Source of the DNA: Virgisporangium aliadipatigenens | GTDB taxonomy: Bacteria > Actinomycetota > Actinomycetes > Mycobacteriales > Micromonosporaceae | Direction of reading: 5' to 3' | DNA: 64,000 bases | NCBI RefSeq assembly: GCF_016863615.1 | Contig: NZ_BOPF01000026.1 | Location: 1-64,000 of the forward strand | Shown: one piece after another, positions 33,279 through 41,809 of the stretch | How the letters are laid out: each line of letters begins with the position of its first letter | Position numbering within the stretch: position 1 is the first letter of the stretch | Program-made: the position numbers and the translations under genes | Notes under the pieces: generated by a model | The model's database searches: none | The model's input: the letters and a program-made list of their open reading frames with translations, nothing else | What the model was told of the DNA's origin: nothing

Positions 33279-34124
33279 ATGCCGACCTTCGACACCCCCG
33301 CACCGATCCACGCCACCGTCGACGTGATCACCGGCGACATCCGCATCGTGGCGGGCGAACGCCACGACACCGTGGTCGAGGTGCGCCCGCACGACCCGTC
33401 CAGTGAGTTCGACGTGCGCACCGCGGCGCAGACCCGGGTCGAGTTCGCCGACGGGAAGCTGCTGGTGAAGTCGCCCAAGCCGCTGTCGGTCTACCTCACC
33501 ACCCGTTCCACCGGAGTGGACGTGACGGTGGCGCTTCCCGCCGGTTCCCAGGTGAAGGCCCTGACCGGACAGGGAGACGTGCGGCTGGAGGGCACGTACG
33601 GAGACTGCACCGTGCGGACCCACCACGGCGACGTGCTCGCCCACCGCACGGCCGACCTGCGCGCCACCACGCTGCACGGCCGGATCTCCGTCGACCGGAT
33701 CGCCGGCGACGCGCAGATCACCGGCTCCGGCGACGTCGAACTGACCGAGGTGACCGGCGCCGCCCGGGTGAAGAACCTCGACGGCCCCAGCTGGATCGGC
33801 CACGCCGGCGGCGACGTCAGCGTCAACTCGGCCCACGGCGACATCACCATCGACCGCGCCGGCCCACGCGTCGTCGCCCGAACGGCCCACGGCAGCGTGC
33901 GCCTCGGCGAGGTGGCGCGCGGCGCGGCGGTGCTGCAGACGGCCTCCGGCGCGATCGAGATCGGTGTGCGCAAGGGCACCTCGGCGTGGCTCGACGTGAA
34001 GTCCAGTTCCGGCACCGTCCACAGTGAACTGACCGCCGGCGACGGCCCCGCCGGTGGCGACGAGACCGCCGAGATCCGGGCCCGCACGCTCGACGGCGAC
34101 ATCCTCATCCGTCGAGCGGCCTGA
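33279..34124 (+). CDS. DUF4097-family beta-strand repeat protein
   Basis: 281 residues; GGAGG 8 bp before the ATG. Repeating strands with alternating Gly-Asp turns (GDIRIVAGERHDTVVEVRPH, GQGDVRLEGTYGDCTVRTHHGDV, SGDVELTEVTGAARV) mark the right-handed beta-helix-like DUF4097/adhesin-like family. No signal peptide or membrane segment is visible, so it is probably cytoplasmic. Coupled to the RHH gene upstream; function unknown. The last 20 bp overlap the convergent SDR gene. Confidence 0.85.
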   Translation: MPTFDTPAPIHATVDVITGDIRIVAGERHDTVVEVRPHDPSSEFDVRTAAQTRVEFADGKLLVKSPKPLSVYLTTRSTGVDVTVALPAGSQVKALTGQGDVRLEGTYGDCTVRTHHGDVLAHRTADLRATTLHGRISVDRIAGDAQITGSGDVELTEVTGAARVKNLDGPSWIGHAGGDVSVNSAHGDITIDRAGPRVVARTAHGSVRLGEVARGAAVLQTASGAIEIGVRKGTSAWLDVKSSSGTVHSELTAGDGPAGGDETAEIRARTLDGDILIRRAA

Positions 34125-34818
34125 TCCCCGCGCCGTCGAGCAGGTAACTGTCCGCCACGCTGTCCATCGTGGACAGTGCGACCACCGCCGCGCCGGCGAT
34201 CGCAGGGGTCAGCGGCGCCGCGAGCCGTGCGACGAACGCCTCAGCCGCGATGCCCTGCCGCGCCGAGTATCCCCGCACCGCGACGTCGCCGACCGTGGTG
34301 CCCGGCGCGAGGGCCGGCAGCACGGCCGTGAACGTCGGCCCCCGCGACTCCAGGCGCGCGTACTGCGTGAGCCGGTGCACCATCGCCTTGGCGCCCGCGT
34401 AGCCGCCGCTGATCGGTGAGCCGTTCAGGGACGCCTGGCTGCCGAAGACGATCACCCGTGTGCCCGGGACCGGCCTGGTGCGCAGCACCGCACCGAGCCA
34501 CTCGAACGCGATGCGCGTGTCGGCGTGCCAGTTCGCCGAGAAATCGTCCCAGGTGAGGTCGAGCAGGGCGACACCCGGCGGCACCGCGCCCGCGACGAGC
34601 ACCAGAACGTCCGGCCGGTACGCGTCGAGCAGGCGCCGCGCGCTCTCCGGGTCGGTCGCGTCGGCGGCCACCGCCTCGACGTCCACAGTGGACAGCGGCG
34701 CCACGTCGCGGGCCACGGCGACCACGCGCGCACCCGCCTCGCGGCACGCCTCGACGACCCCTCGGCCGAGCCCCCGACTGCCGCCGACGACCACCACGGT
34801 GCGGTCTTTCAGTGTCAT
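34105..34818 (-). CDS. short-chain dehydrogenase/reductase
   Basis: 237 residues. Cofactor motif VVVVGGSRGLGRGVVEACRE and the Ser-Tyr-Lys site in VIVFGSQASLNGSPISGGYAGAKAMVHRL. VLVLVAGAVPPGV replaces the usual NNAG. A classical SDR, probably NADP-dependent. It lies 30 bp downstream of the ECF sigma gene on the same strand and may be cotranscribed with it, which would fit a self-contained stress-response pair. Substrate unknown. Confidence 0.88.
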   Translation of the reverse strand: MTLKDRTVVVVGGSRGLGRGVVEACREAGARVVAVARDVAPLSTVDVEAVAADATDPESARRLLDAYRPDVLVLVAGAVPPGVALLDLTWDDFSANWHADTRIAFEWLGAVLRTRPVPGTRVIVFGSQASLNGSPISGGYAGAKAMVHRLTQYARLESRGPTFTAVLPALAPGTTVGDVAVRGYSARQGIAAEAFVARLAAPLTPAIAGAAVVALSTMDSVADSYLLDGAGIRPLDG

Positions 34819-34848
34819 GCGAATTCCCCCTGTCCTGTGAACCCCTTG

Positions 34849-35802
34849 TCACCTGTACAGATCCGCACCGCCCTCGGTAGTCACCGGCTTCAGCCCGAAC
34901 GTCCCGAACAGCTCGGGGGAGAGGAACACGTGCACGTGCCGGATGCCGCTCGGCGTCACCTCGAGCACCTGGATCGCGTGCGCGTGCAGCGTCGCGTCGG
35001 GACGGCGCAGGTAGGTGACGACCGTCGGGCAGCCGTTGGCCTCCGGCGTGCCGCCCCACGACCGGAACCGGCTCGGCGGGTCCAGCACCCACGCCCCGAG
35101 GAACCCGGTGACGGCCGCCCGCCCGGCGAACCAGGCCGGGAACGGCGGCATCTCCAGGGTCACGTCCTCGCGCAGCACCTCCCGCAGGGCACCGACGTCG
35201 GCGTCCTCGAACGCCCGCACGTACCGGTCGACGAGCGGCCGCACGGCGGACGGCTCGGCGAGGTCGTCCGCCACGGGAGCGGCGCGGGCGAGCCGGTCCC
35301 GGGCCCGCAGCAGCGCGCTGTTGACCGCGACGGTGCTCATCTCCAGCGCCTCGGCCACCTCGCCGGCCGGCAGGCCCACCACGTCGCGCAGCAGCAGGAC
35401 GGCCCGCTGCCGCGCCGGAAGATGTTGCAGCGCGGCAACGAAAGCGAGCCGGATCGACGCCTTCGCGAAGGCGGTGTCGGCCGGCGTCGGCAGCGGCTCG
35501 AGCCAGAGCGTGCGGGTGTCCGCGCGCAGTGGGTGCCGCCAGTCCCGCTCCGGTGCGCCGAGCCCGGACGGGAGCGCGCGGCGGCCGCGCTGCTCGATCG
35601 CCCGCAGGCAGGCGTTCGTGGCGATGCGGTGCAGCCACACGCGCAGCGACGACCGCCCGGCGAACCGCCCGAACCCCCGCCACGCCCGCAGGTACGTCTC
35701 CTGCGTCGCGTCCTCCGCGTCGCCGGCCGAGCCGAGCATGCGGTAGCAGTGCGCGAGAATCTCCGGCCGCAGCGGCGCGGCGAGTGCGGTGAAGTCGTCC
35801 AC
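34849..35802 (-). CDS. ECF sigma factor with C-terminal SnoaL-like domain
   Basis: 317 residues. Region 2 is ILAHCYRMLGSAGDAEDATQ followed by TYLRAWRGFGRF; region 4 is ALQHLPARQRAVLLLRDVVG and PAGEVAEALEMSTVAVNSAL. After ~185 residues comes an NTF2/SnoaL-like domain (LVDRYVRAFEDADVGALREV, EMPPFPAWFAGRAAVTGFLG), which in related sigma factors controls activity in place of an anti-sigma factor. Matches the ~320-residue sigma-70 subfamily with fused regulatory domain. Followed by an SDR gene that may be its target. Confidence 0.9.
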   Translation of the reverse strand: MDDFTALAAPLRPEILAHCYRMLGSAGDAEDATQETYLRAWRGFGRFAGRSSLRVWLHRIATNACLRAIEQRGRRALPSGLGAPERDWRHPLRADTRTLWLEPLPTPADTAFAKASIRLAFVAALQHLPARQRAVLLLRDVVGLPAGEVAEALEMSTVAVNSALLRARDRLARAAPVADDLAEPSAVRPLVDRYVRAFEDADVGALREVLREDVTLEMPPFPAWFAGRAAVTGFLGAWVLDPPSRFRSWGGTPEANGCPTVVTYLRRPDATLHAHAIQVLEVTPSGIRHVHVFLSPELFGTFGLKPVTTEGGADLYR

Positions 35803-35831
35803 GCCCTAACGATCCGTGGGAACCCCCGAAC

Positions 35832-36494
35832 TCACCGGTCCGAGACGGTGAATGTCAGCCTCGACGGCTCACCGGCTTCCAGGCGGGCGACGTGCTCGGC
35901 GAGGTTGACGCACTCGTCGAGCCCGGCGCCCTCGGCCAACCGGGCGGCGACCCGCGCCTCGGTCTCCTTCAGCGCGGCGGCCGCGCTCAGGCACGCCGCC
36001 GCCCCGTCCGGGTCCAGCACGACGATGCCGTCCCCGTCGGCGATGACCAGGTCGCCCGGGCGCACCGGCACGCCGCCGCAGGTCACCGGCTCGTTCAGGA
36101 CGGCGGGGCGCTGGGTGGTGCCGGCCATCGGGGTCACCAGCCGGCTGTAGACCGGCAGCGCGCACCCCGCGACGTAGCCGAGGTCGCGGTAGCCGCCGTC
36201 GACGACCAGCCCGGCCAGCCCCTTGGCGAGGGCCGCCCGGGCGAAGAGTTCGCCGGCGAGGGCGGTGGACCTGCCGCCGCCGTCGACCACCACGACGTCG
36301 CCGGGCGCCGCCGCCACGACGGCCTGCAGGACCCCGAGGAAGTCGTCGCGGACGCGGACCGTCACCGCCGGGCCGCACATCACCTTTCCGGTCGAACGGC
36401 ATCGCAGCTCCGGCGACATCACCCGCACACTCCGGTCGACGTCGCAGATGGCACTGGTGTCCGCGCGGGCGGCGAGGGTTCGGATATCGCTCAC
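35832..36494 (-). CDS. RraA/HMG-aldolase-like family protein
   Basis: 220 residues from a GTG at 36494; no clear ribosome site, and the longer open frame upstream is not supported. Motifs GDVVVVDGGGRSTALAGELFA, GLVVDGGYRDLGYVA and PGDLVIADGDGIVVLDP are the core of the RraA/4-hydroxy-4-methyl-2-oxoglutarate aldolase fold, with an Arg-Asp metal/pyruvate site in GYRD. Members are either aldolases of aromatic-acid breakdown or RNase E inhibitors; without neighbours from a catabolic pathway the choice stays open. Confidence 0.85.
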   Translation of the reverse strand: MSDIRTLAARADTSAICDVDRSVRVMSPELRCRSTGKVMCGPAVTVRVRDDFLGVLQAVVAAAPGDVVVVDGGGRSTALAGELFARAALAKGLAGLVVDGGYRDLGYVAGCALPVYSRLVTPMAGTTQRPAVLNEPVTCGGVPVRPGDLVIADGDGIVVLDPDGAAACLSAAAALKETEARVAARLAEGAGLDECVNLAEHVARLEAGEPSRLTFTVSDR

Positions 36495-36499
36495 CCGGT

Positions 36500-36775
36500 G
36501 ACGGTAGCGGGCGCGGCGCCACAGGACGGTGACGGTACGGGAGAACGTGTCGTAGGCGCGCGCCGTCGGGGTCACCTCCCGCACCCGGGCCGGTTCGGCG
36601 TCGACGGGCAGGGGCAGCGTCGGCAGCCCCTGCCGAGCGAACGGCACGTCAACACCGTCAGGTGCGGACGGTTCGTCGGGTGCGTGGCAAGGCTCGGCAG
36701 GCCGGCGTCGCGCAGCAGCCCCCACAACGCGCGACGCTCGGCGATGCCTTTCGTCCCATGAGATCGCCGATCGGG
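36500..36775 (-). pseudogene. remnant of a 2'-5' RNA ligase-like (2H phosphoesterase) gene
   Basis: Reading leftwards from about 36770, one frame gives GIAERRALWGLLRDAGLPSL, ATHPTNRPHLTVLT; around 36640 homology-like sequence continues in another frame (FARQGLPTLPLPVDAEPARV). The first part resembles the start of 2'-5' RNA ligase family proteins, including one H-x-T motif (HLT). The second H-x-T motif is absent and the frame breaks, so this looks like a decayed gene. It fills the gap between RraA and LysR. Confidence 0.35.
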
Positions 36776-36789
36776 AGCCCTGGATCGGA

Positions 36790-37653
36790 TCAGCGAACCG
36801 CGTCGCGCACGAACTCCAGGAAACGCGCCGCCGGCGCCGCCGCCACCCGGTCCGTGCGCCACGTGAGCCCGACGACCCGCTGCGCGGCGGCCCCCAGCGG
36901 AACGACCACCGTGGAGACACCCGCCTGCGGCTCCGGCAGCAGCGCCACCCCGAGCCCTGCACCGGCCAGCCCCTCGACGGTGGCGAGGTCCTCGCTCTCG
37001 AACGACACCCGCGGCAACAGCCCCTCGGCCGCGTACAGCTCGTCGACGAGTGCGCGGAACCCGAACCCGGTCGGCACCGTCACGAGTTCCTCGTCGGCGT
37101 ACTCCGGCAGCCGCACCCGCTTGCGCCCGGCCAGCCGGTGCCCGGGCGCCACGGCGAGCACGAGCCGCTGGCGCTGCAACGCGATCCAGCCGTGCGGGCC
37201 GGTCGGGCGCGGCCCCATGATGGCCAGTTCGGCGGTACCGGTGGCCAGGTCCTGCAGCAGCTCGTGACTGGGCGCCTGGCGCAGCGTCACGCGTACCCGC
37301 GGGGCCGCCCGGCGGAAGTCGCGCAGCAGCGGCGGCACCACCGACGTCGACATCGAGTTGAGGAAACCCAGCCGCACCGTGCCGGAGTCGGGGTCGAGCA
37401 GGTCGCCGAGGTCGCGACGCAGCCGGTCGTAGCGTTCGACGATCTCGCGTGCGGCCGCGAGCATGAGTTCTCCGTGCGGGTTGGGATGAACGCCGCGCGC
37501 GTCCCGCTCGAACAGGCGGGTGCCGAGCGTGTGCTCCGCGCGGGCGAGCAACCGGGACACGGTCGGCTGGCTGAGCCGCAGCGCGGCGGCGGCGTCGGTG
37601 ACCCGTTCGTGGCCGGCGAGGGCGATCAGGCGGCGGAGGTCGTCGATCTGCAC
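36790..37653 (-). CDS. LysR-family transcriptional regulator
   Basis: 287 residues. N-terminal winged helix: IDDLRRLIALAGHERVTDAA and LRLSQPTVSRLLARAEHTLG. The C-terminal effector domain is normal (VRLGFLNSMSTSVVPPLLRD, GLGVALLPEPQAG). Divergent from the MFS transporter gene, with an ATACGT dyad between them, the usual layout in which a LysR protein controls the neighbouring exporter and its own gene. The inducer would be a transporter substrate. Confidence 0.92.
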   Translation of the reverse strand: MQIDDLRRLIALAGHERVTDAAAALRLSQPTVSRLLARAEHTLGTRLFERDARGVHPNPHGELMLAAAREIVERYDRLRRDLGDLLDPDSGTVRLGFLNSMSTSVVPPLLRDFRRAAPRVRVTLRQAPSHELLQDLATGTAELAIMGPRPTGPHGWIALQRQRLVLAVAPGHRLAGRKRVRLPEYADEELVTVPTGFGFRALVDELYAAEGLLPRVSFESEDLATVEGLAGAGLGVALLPEPQAGVSTVVVPLGAAAQRVVGLTWRTDRVAAAPAARFLEFVRDAVR

Positions 37654-37662
37654 GGTGCGAGC

Positions 37663-37690
37663 ATACGTGTGTCCTATACGTGAGACGTAT
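37663..37690. promoter_or_regulatory. LysR-type operator between regulator and MFS genes
   Basis: ATACGT-GAG-ACGTAT (37676-37690) is a perfect dyad with a 3-bp centre, and another ATACGT half lies at 37663-37668. The T-N11-A-like dyad plus a weaker upstream half fits a LysR recognition and activation site. Confidence 0.6.
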
Positions 37691-37749
37691 GGCCACCATG
37701 AAACGAATGCATTGGACGCATGCGCCTGCGTGGGCGCAGAGTCGAGGGA

Positions 37750-39120
37750 GTGAGTTCCTACCGCCGCATCCTCGTCGCGCTGTTCGCGGCGGGCGTCGCC
37801 ACGTTCGCGTTGCTGTACAGCACCCAGGCCGTGTTACCCGAGTTATCCGCGGAGTTCGGCGTATCGGCCGGGGCGAGCACGCTGACGCTCTCCCTGTCCA
37901 CCGTCGGGCTCGGCGTCACCCTGCTCGTCGCGGGGCCGCTGTCGGAGGCGTTCGGGCGCACCCGGCTCATCCACGCCTCGCTGACCCTCTCCGGCCTGGT
38001 GGCGCTCGCCTGCGCGGTGGCGCCCGGCTGGCACACCCTGCTCGCGCTGCGGCTGCTGGAGGGCATCACCCTCGCCGGCCTGCCGGCGGTCGCCACGGCC
38101 TACCTGCGCGAGGAACTCGACGCCGCCGTGCAGGCCCGCGCCGTCGGCCTCTACGTGGGCGGCACCGCCATGGGCGGGATGGCCGGCCGGCTCGTCTCGG
38201 CGATCGTCACCGACGCCACGAACTGGCGCTGGGGCCTCGCCGCCACGGCCGCCCTCGGCCTGCTGTGCGCCCTCGTCGTGCGGCTGGCGCTGCCGCCGTC
38301 GCGGCGGTTCGTGCCGGTGCCGGCCCGGCCCCGACAATTGGCCGGCCTGATCCGGCGCGCCGCGTCGGACCCGCGCCTGCTCGCCCTGTACGCCATCGGG
38401 TGCTGCGCCATGGGTGCCTTCATCGCCACGTTCAACACGCTCGCGTTCCGCCTGACCGCGCCGCCGTACGGGCTGAGCCTCACCGCGGTCGGGCTGACGT
38501 TCCTGGTGTATCCGGTCGGCGCGCTCGGATCGGCGGTGTCCGGGCGGCTGGCCGACCGGTTCGGGCGGCAGGTCGTGCTCCTGGTCGGCTGCGTGGTGAC
38601 CGGTGCCGGCATCGCGTTGACGCTCGCGGGCCCGTTGGTGATCCTCGTGGCCGGGCTGGCCGTGCTGACGGCCGGGTTCTTCACGGTGCACGGCGTCGCG
38701 AGCGGCTGGGTGCCGGCCCGGGCGCACGCCGCCGGGGTCGCCTCCGGGCCGGCCGCGTCGCTCTACCTGGTCGGCTACTACGCCGGGTCGTCCCTCTTCG
38801 GCAACGCCGCGGCGGGGGCGTGGAGCGCCGGCGGCTGGGCGGCCGTCGTCGGGCTGGCGCTCGCCCTGGTGCTGATGTGCGCGGCGGCCGCCCTCCGCCT
38901 CCGCCCACTACCCACCCCGCCGCAGCTCACCAAGCCGCTCGCCGCCGTGCCGTCCGCCGCGAAGGTCCCCGCCGCGTCGGGCGGTCCCGTGCCGGTCGCC
39001 GCCGAGCGGGATCGCGCCGCGTCCGAGGCCGCCGGAGCGGCCGGGGACGTGGCGGTTCAGCTCGGTGAGCGGAGGAATCCCAGGTCCGGGCGGTATGTGG
39101 CGGCGGCCGCGCGTCAGTAG
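37750..39120 (+). CDS. MFS transporter (YnfM/CynX-like)
   Basis: 456 residues from a GTG at 37750 (MSSYRRILVALFAAGVATFAL); an in-frame ATG at 37720 would add 10 basic residues, and neither start has a well-spaced ribosome site. About 12 membrane segments with the MFS motif A (GPLSEAFGRTRLIHASL, repeated as GRLADRFGRQVVLLVG). The last ~65 residues are a soluble Ala/Pro/Arg-rich tail. Divergent from a LysR gene, so probably an inducible exporter of a small organic compound. Confidence 0.88.
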   Translation: MSSYRRILVALFAAGVATFALLYSTQAVLPELSAEFGVSAGASTLTLSLSTVGLGVTLLVAGPLSEAFGRTRLIHASLTLSGLVALACAVAPGWHTLLALRLLEGITLAGLPAVATAYLREELDAAVQARAVGLYVGGTAMGGMAGRLVSAIVTDATNWRWGLAATAALGLLCALVVRLALPPSRRFVPVPARPRQLAGLIRRAASDPRLLALYAIGCCAMGAFIATFNTLAFRLTAPPYGLSLTAVGLTFLVYPVGALGSAVSGRLADRFGRQVVLLVGCVVTGAGIALTLAGPLVILVAGLAVLTAGFFTVHGVASGWVPARAHAAGVASGPAASLYLVGYYAGSSLFGNAAAGAWSAGGWAAVVGLALALVLMCAAAALRLRPLPTPPQLTKPLAAVPSAAKVPAASGGPVPVAAERDRAASEAAGAAGDVAVQLGERRNPRSGRYVAAAARQ

Positions 39121-39322
39121 GGATGACCGCCGTACGTGACCCGATCCGCCCCGGTCCCGAGCGGCGCCCGCACCAGAGGCCGGCGACCCGTGCGTCACCG
39201 CGGAGTGCAGCAGCGTCTGGTGGTGCCGGTCCCGCGCCGCCGCCGGTGCCGGGCCCGGCGTCTCCTCGACCGGTTCGCACCGGCGTCCCTCCGCTCGGCA
39301 AACGGGTGCGTCGACCTCCGCG

Positions 39323-40723
39323 CTACGGCGTGCCGCGGGCAGTGTAAGCGTCGAGCAGGCGTGCCATGACATCCCGGGGGAGGGACGGGTTGGCGGCCGC
39401 GGCGTGCGCCGTCTGCTCGTCGGAATGGCGGACGCACGCGTCGAGCGTGTCCGCGTCGGCGCGCGGATGGGCGGCGATCACCCGCAGCGCCCGGCGCAAC
39501 GGCAGGAACTCCCGCAGCAGGTCGGGCGGGCACCCGGGGTTGCGGGCCACTCGGGTGGCGACCTGGTGGCCGTGGCGGGCGAGCATCGCGCGGAGGCGTT
39601 CCTCCGGGATGCCGGGATGTGGGGCGATCGCCTTGACCACCTTGGCGTCCGGGTCGCGCGTGAACCGGTCGACGACGTCCGGCGGGAGATCGCGGCGTTC
39701 GGCCACGAGCGCCCGCAGCACCACAGCGCAGCACCGGACCTCGCCGGCGGTCGCGGCCGCGATGCGCGGCAGGAGTGTCGCCCCGATTTTCGTCGTTGAA
39801 ACGACCTGCGCCAGCACCTCGAGCGCCACGTGCGGATGGTGCGCTACCTGCCGGCGCACCTCGGGATCCGGATCGATGGCGAGGGCCGCGAGGAGGTCCG
39901 CGGCGATCGCCGGATTGGCGGCGAGCGTGGACCGCACGCCGGGCACCGGGTCGACGGACAGCCGGCGGTAGGCCTCCTCGGTGAGGTCCACCCGTGCGGC
40001 GAGGGCCCAGCGGGTGAACGTGTGCTCCCGGTCGACGTCTACCCCGAACGCCTGCGGCGGCATGGCGGGATTGGCGGCGAGTGCCTGCCGCACGCCGGTC
40101 GTGCCGTCCTCGTGCGCACCGGCGCAGTGCCAGCCGGGCGGCGGGTACGCGTTGCCGTCGCAGCCGGGGCAGGAGCCGGCGGGCGGCAGGCTGCCCGTGG
40201 CGAGCGCGTCGAGGACCGGCGCCGGGGTGGCGGGGTTGCCCGCGACGGCGTGGCGGACCCGGAGATGCGGGTGGGTGGCGAGGCGTTCGGCCAGGTCGGG
40301 TGGGAGGTGTGCGGCGTGGCCGACCGCCGCCACCACGTCGATGTCGGCGTCCCCGGCGAGCGCCCGCAGGATCTCGACGGGTGTCCCGGCGGCCTCGGCC
40401 AGCCGCTCCCGCACCCGCGCGGTGCCGTCCTGCGCCGGGCTCCGCAGCCAGGCGTGTGCGGCGGCGCCGGCGTCCGCCAGTGCGAGCACCACCTCCGGGT
40501 CGCCCGGGTCGACGTCGGCCGTCGTGACGAGTCCGCGGCGGGCCAATGCGGCCAGCGTCCACGGCTCGTTGCCGGCGGCCAGCACCCGCACGTGCGCCGC
40601 CGACAGGTCGTCCCGCTCGGCGAGCCGCTGCCCGATCCCCGGCCCGGCCACCATCACGAACCGGTCCAACAGGTCCGTCGGCAACGCGGGATTGATGGCC
40701 AAACCGTGCAGTGCCCCCGTCAC
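39323..40723 (-). CDS. leucine-rich-repeat-variant (LRV/HEAT-like) protein
   Basis: 466 residues from a GTG at 40723. Almost entirely built of ~24-residue helical repeats of the pattern NPxxPxxLLxxLAxDxDxxVRxxVAxHP (for example LAANPAIAADLLAALAIDPD and HPGIPEERLRAMLARHG). This is the LRV type. In the middle is a Cys insert, GSCPGCDGNAYPPPGWHC, that could bind metal. Such solenoids act as protein-binding scaffolds; partner unknown. Divergent from a glycosyltransferase gene with a very short shared upstream region. Confidence 0.8.
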   Translation of the reverse strand: MTGALHGLAINPALPTDLLDRFVMVAGPGIGQRLAERDDLSAAHVRVLAAGNEPWTLAALARRGLVTTADVDPGDPEVVLALADAGAAAHAWLRSPAQDGTARVRERLAEAAGTPVEILRALAGDADIDVVAAVGHAAHLPPDLAERLATHPHLRVRHAVAGNPATPAPVLDALATGSLPPAGSCPGCDGNAYPPPGWHCAGAHEDGTTGVRQALAANPAMPPQAFGVDVDREHTFTRWALAARVDLTEEAYRRLSVDPVPGVRSTLAANPAIAADLLAALAIDPDPEVRRQVAHHPHVALEVLAQVVSTTKIGATLLPRIAAATAGEVRCCAVVLRALVAERRDLPPDVVDRFTRDPDAKVVKAIAPHPGIPEERLRAMLARHGHQVATRVARNPGCPPDLLREFLPLRRALRVIAAHPRADADTLDACVRHSDEQTAHAAAANPSLPRDVMARLLDAYTARGTP

Positions 40724-40753
40724 GCAGCCAGCATGCCCGATAGGTTCTTGCGG

Positions 40754-41743
40754 GTGCGCGTTCTTTTCGTCGGCCTCGGTTCGGTCGGGCACACGTATCC
40801 GATGGTGCCGCTGGCGAGGGCCGCCCGGGCCGCCGGCCACGAGGTGCACTTCGCCGTGGGTGAAGCGGTGCACCCGGAGCTGGCCGCCGAGGGGCTGCGG
40901 CCGTTCCGGCCGGCTGACGCGTTCTACGGGATCTACGCCGAGGATCTGGCGCCCGAGCTGGAACGGCTCCGCCCCGACCTGGTCGTACACGGCTGGGGTG
41001 TGCCGGACGCGGCCGTCGCGGCGCGGCGCGCGGGAATTCCGAGCCTGTGGCACGGGTTCGGGCGGATGTTCGCGGAAGGGATCGGGCTGGAGTCCCCGGT
41101 GCGGGTCGCCCCGGGGTTGCCGCACGTCGACATCTGCCCGCCGTCGCTGCAGGACCCCGCGTTCCTGTCCACTGTGGAACGCCTGCCGCTGCGGCCGGTC
41201 CCGTTCTCCCCGCCGGATCCGGGCTTCCCGGTGGAGAGCGCCGGCCCGCTGGTGTTCGTGACGCTCGGGACGGCGTTCGGGACGGCGGAACTGCTCGACA
41301 CCGTCTTGCGTGGACTGTCCACAGTGGATGCACGCGTGGTGGTGGCCGCCGGCCGGGTGGACCCCGCCGAGGTGAGCGCCGCCGCGCCGAACGCCACCGT
41401 GCACCGCTGGGTGCCGCAGGCGGCCCTGATGCCGCACGCCGACGTCGTCGTGCACCACGGCGGCAGCGGCACCACGCTCGGGGCGCTCGCCGCCGGGGTG
41501 CCGCAGGTGCTGCTGCCGCAGGGCGCCGACCAGTTCGGCAACGCCGACGCGGTGCGGCGGGTCGGCGCCGGCGGGTGCCCGGATCCGGCGGGCGGCCCGG
41601 AGGCCGTGCGGGAGGCCGTCGTGCGGCTGCTCGCGCGCACCGCCCCCGAACGCGACGCCGCCCGCGCCGTCCGGGACGAGATCGCCCGCATGCCCTCGCC
41701 GGCCGAGGTGGCCGGCGACCTCGCGTCGTACGCGACCGGTTGA
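40754..41743 (+). CDS. GT1-type glycosyltransferase (macrolide/UGT-like)
   Basis: 329 residues from GTG 40754, giving the usual start MRVLFVGLGSVGHTYPMVPL; an ATG at 40733 would add seven residues and leave only 9 bp to the divergent start. N-terminal acceptor domain (ARAARAAGHEVHFAVGEAVH). C-terminal sugar-nucleotide domain with the GT1 signature HRWVPQAALMPHADVVVHHG, GSGTTLGALAAGVPQVLLPQ and GADQFGNA. It is shorter than most 400-residue GT1 enzymes, the N-terminal domain being compact. It would transfer a sugar to a small-molecule acceptor; no biosynthetic cluster adjoins it. Confidence 0.9.
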   Translation: MRVLFVGLGSVGHTYPMVPLARAARAAGHEVHFAVGEAVHPELAAEGLRPFRPADAFYGIYAEDLAPELERLRPDLVVHGWGVPDAAVAARRAGIPSLWHGFGRMFAEGIGLESPVRVAPGLPHVDICPPSLQDPAFLSTVERLPLRPVPFSPPDPGFPVESAGPLVFVTLGTAFGTAELLDTVLRGLSTVDARVVVAAGRVDPAEVSAAAPNATVHRWVPQAALMPHADVVVHHGGSGTTLGALAAGVPQVLLPQGADQFGNADAVRRVGAGGCPDPAGGPEAVREAVVRLLARTAPERDAARAVRDEIARMPSPAEVAGDLASYATG

Positions 41744-41809
41744 CAGAGCGGGAGCACGCGGCCGGTTGACGAACGGGCGGGCCGATCGCGGGGTATTCTA
41801 CGGGCGCCG

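Noticed and set aside
39121-39322. Several 70-150-codon frames in the gap after the MFS gene
   Set aside because: No ribosome sites or family-like sequence on either strand; probably plain intergenic or decayed DNA.
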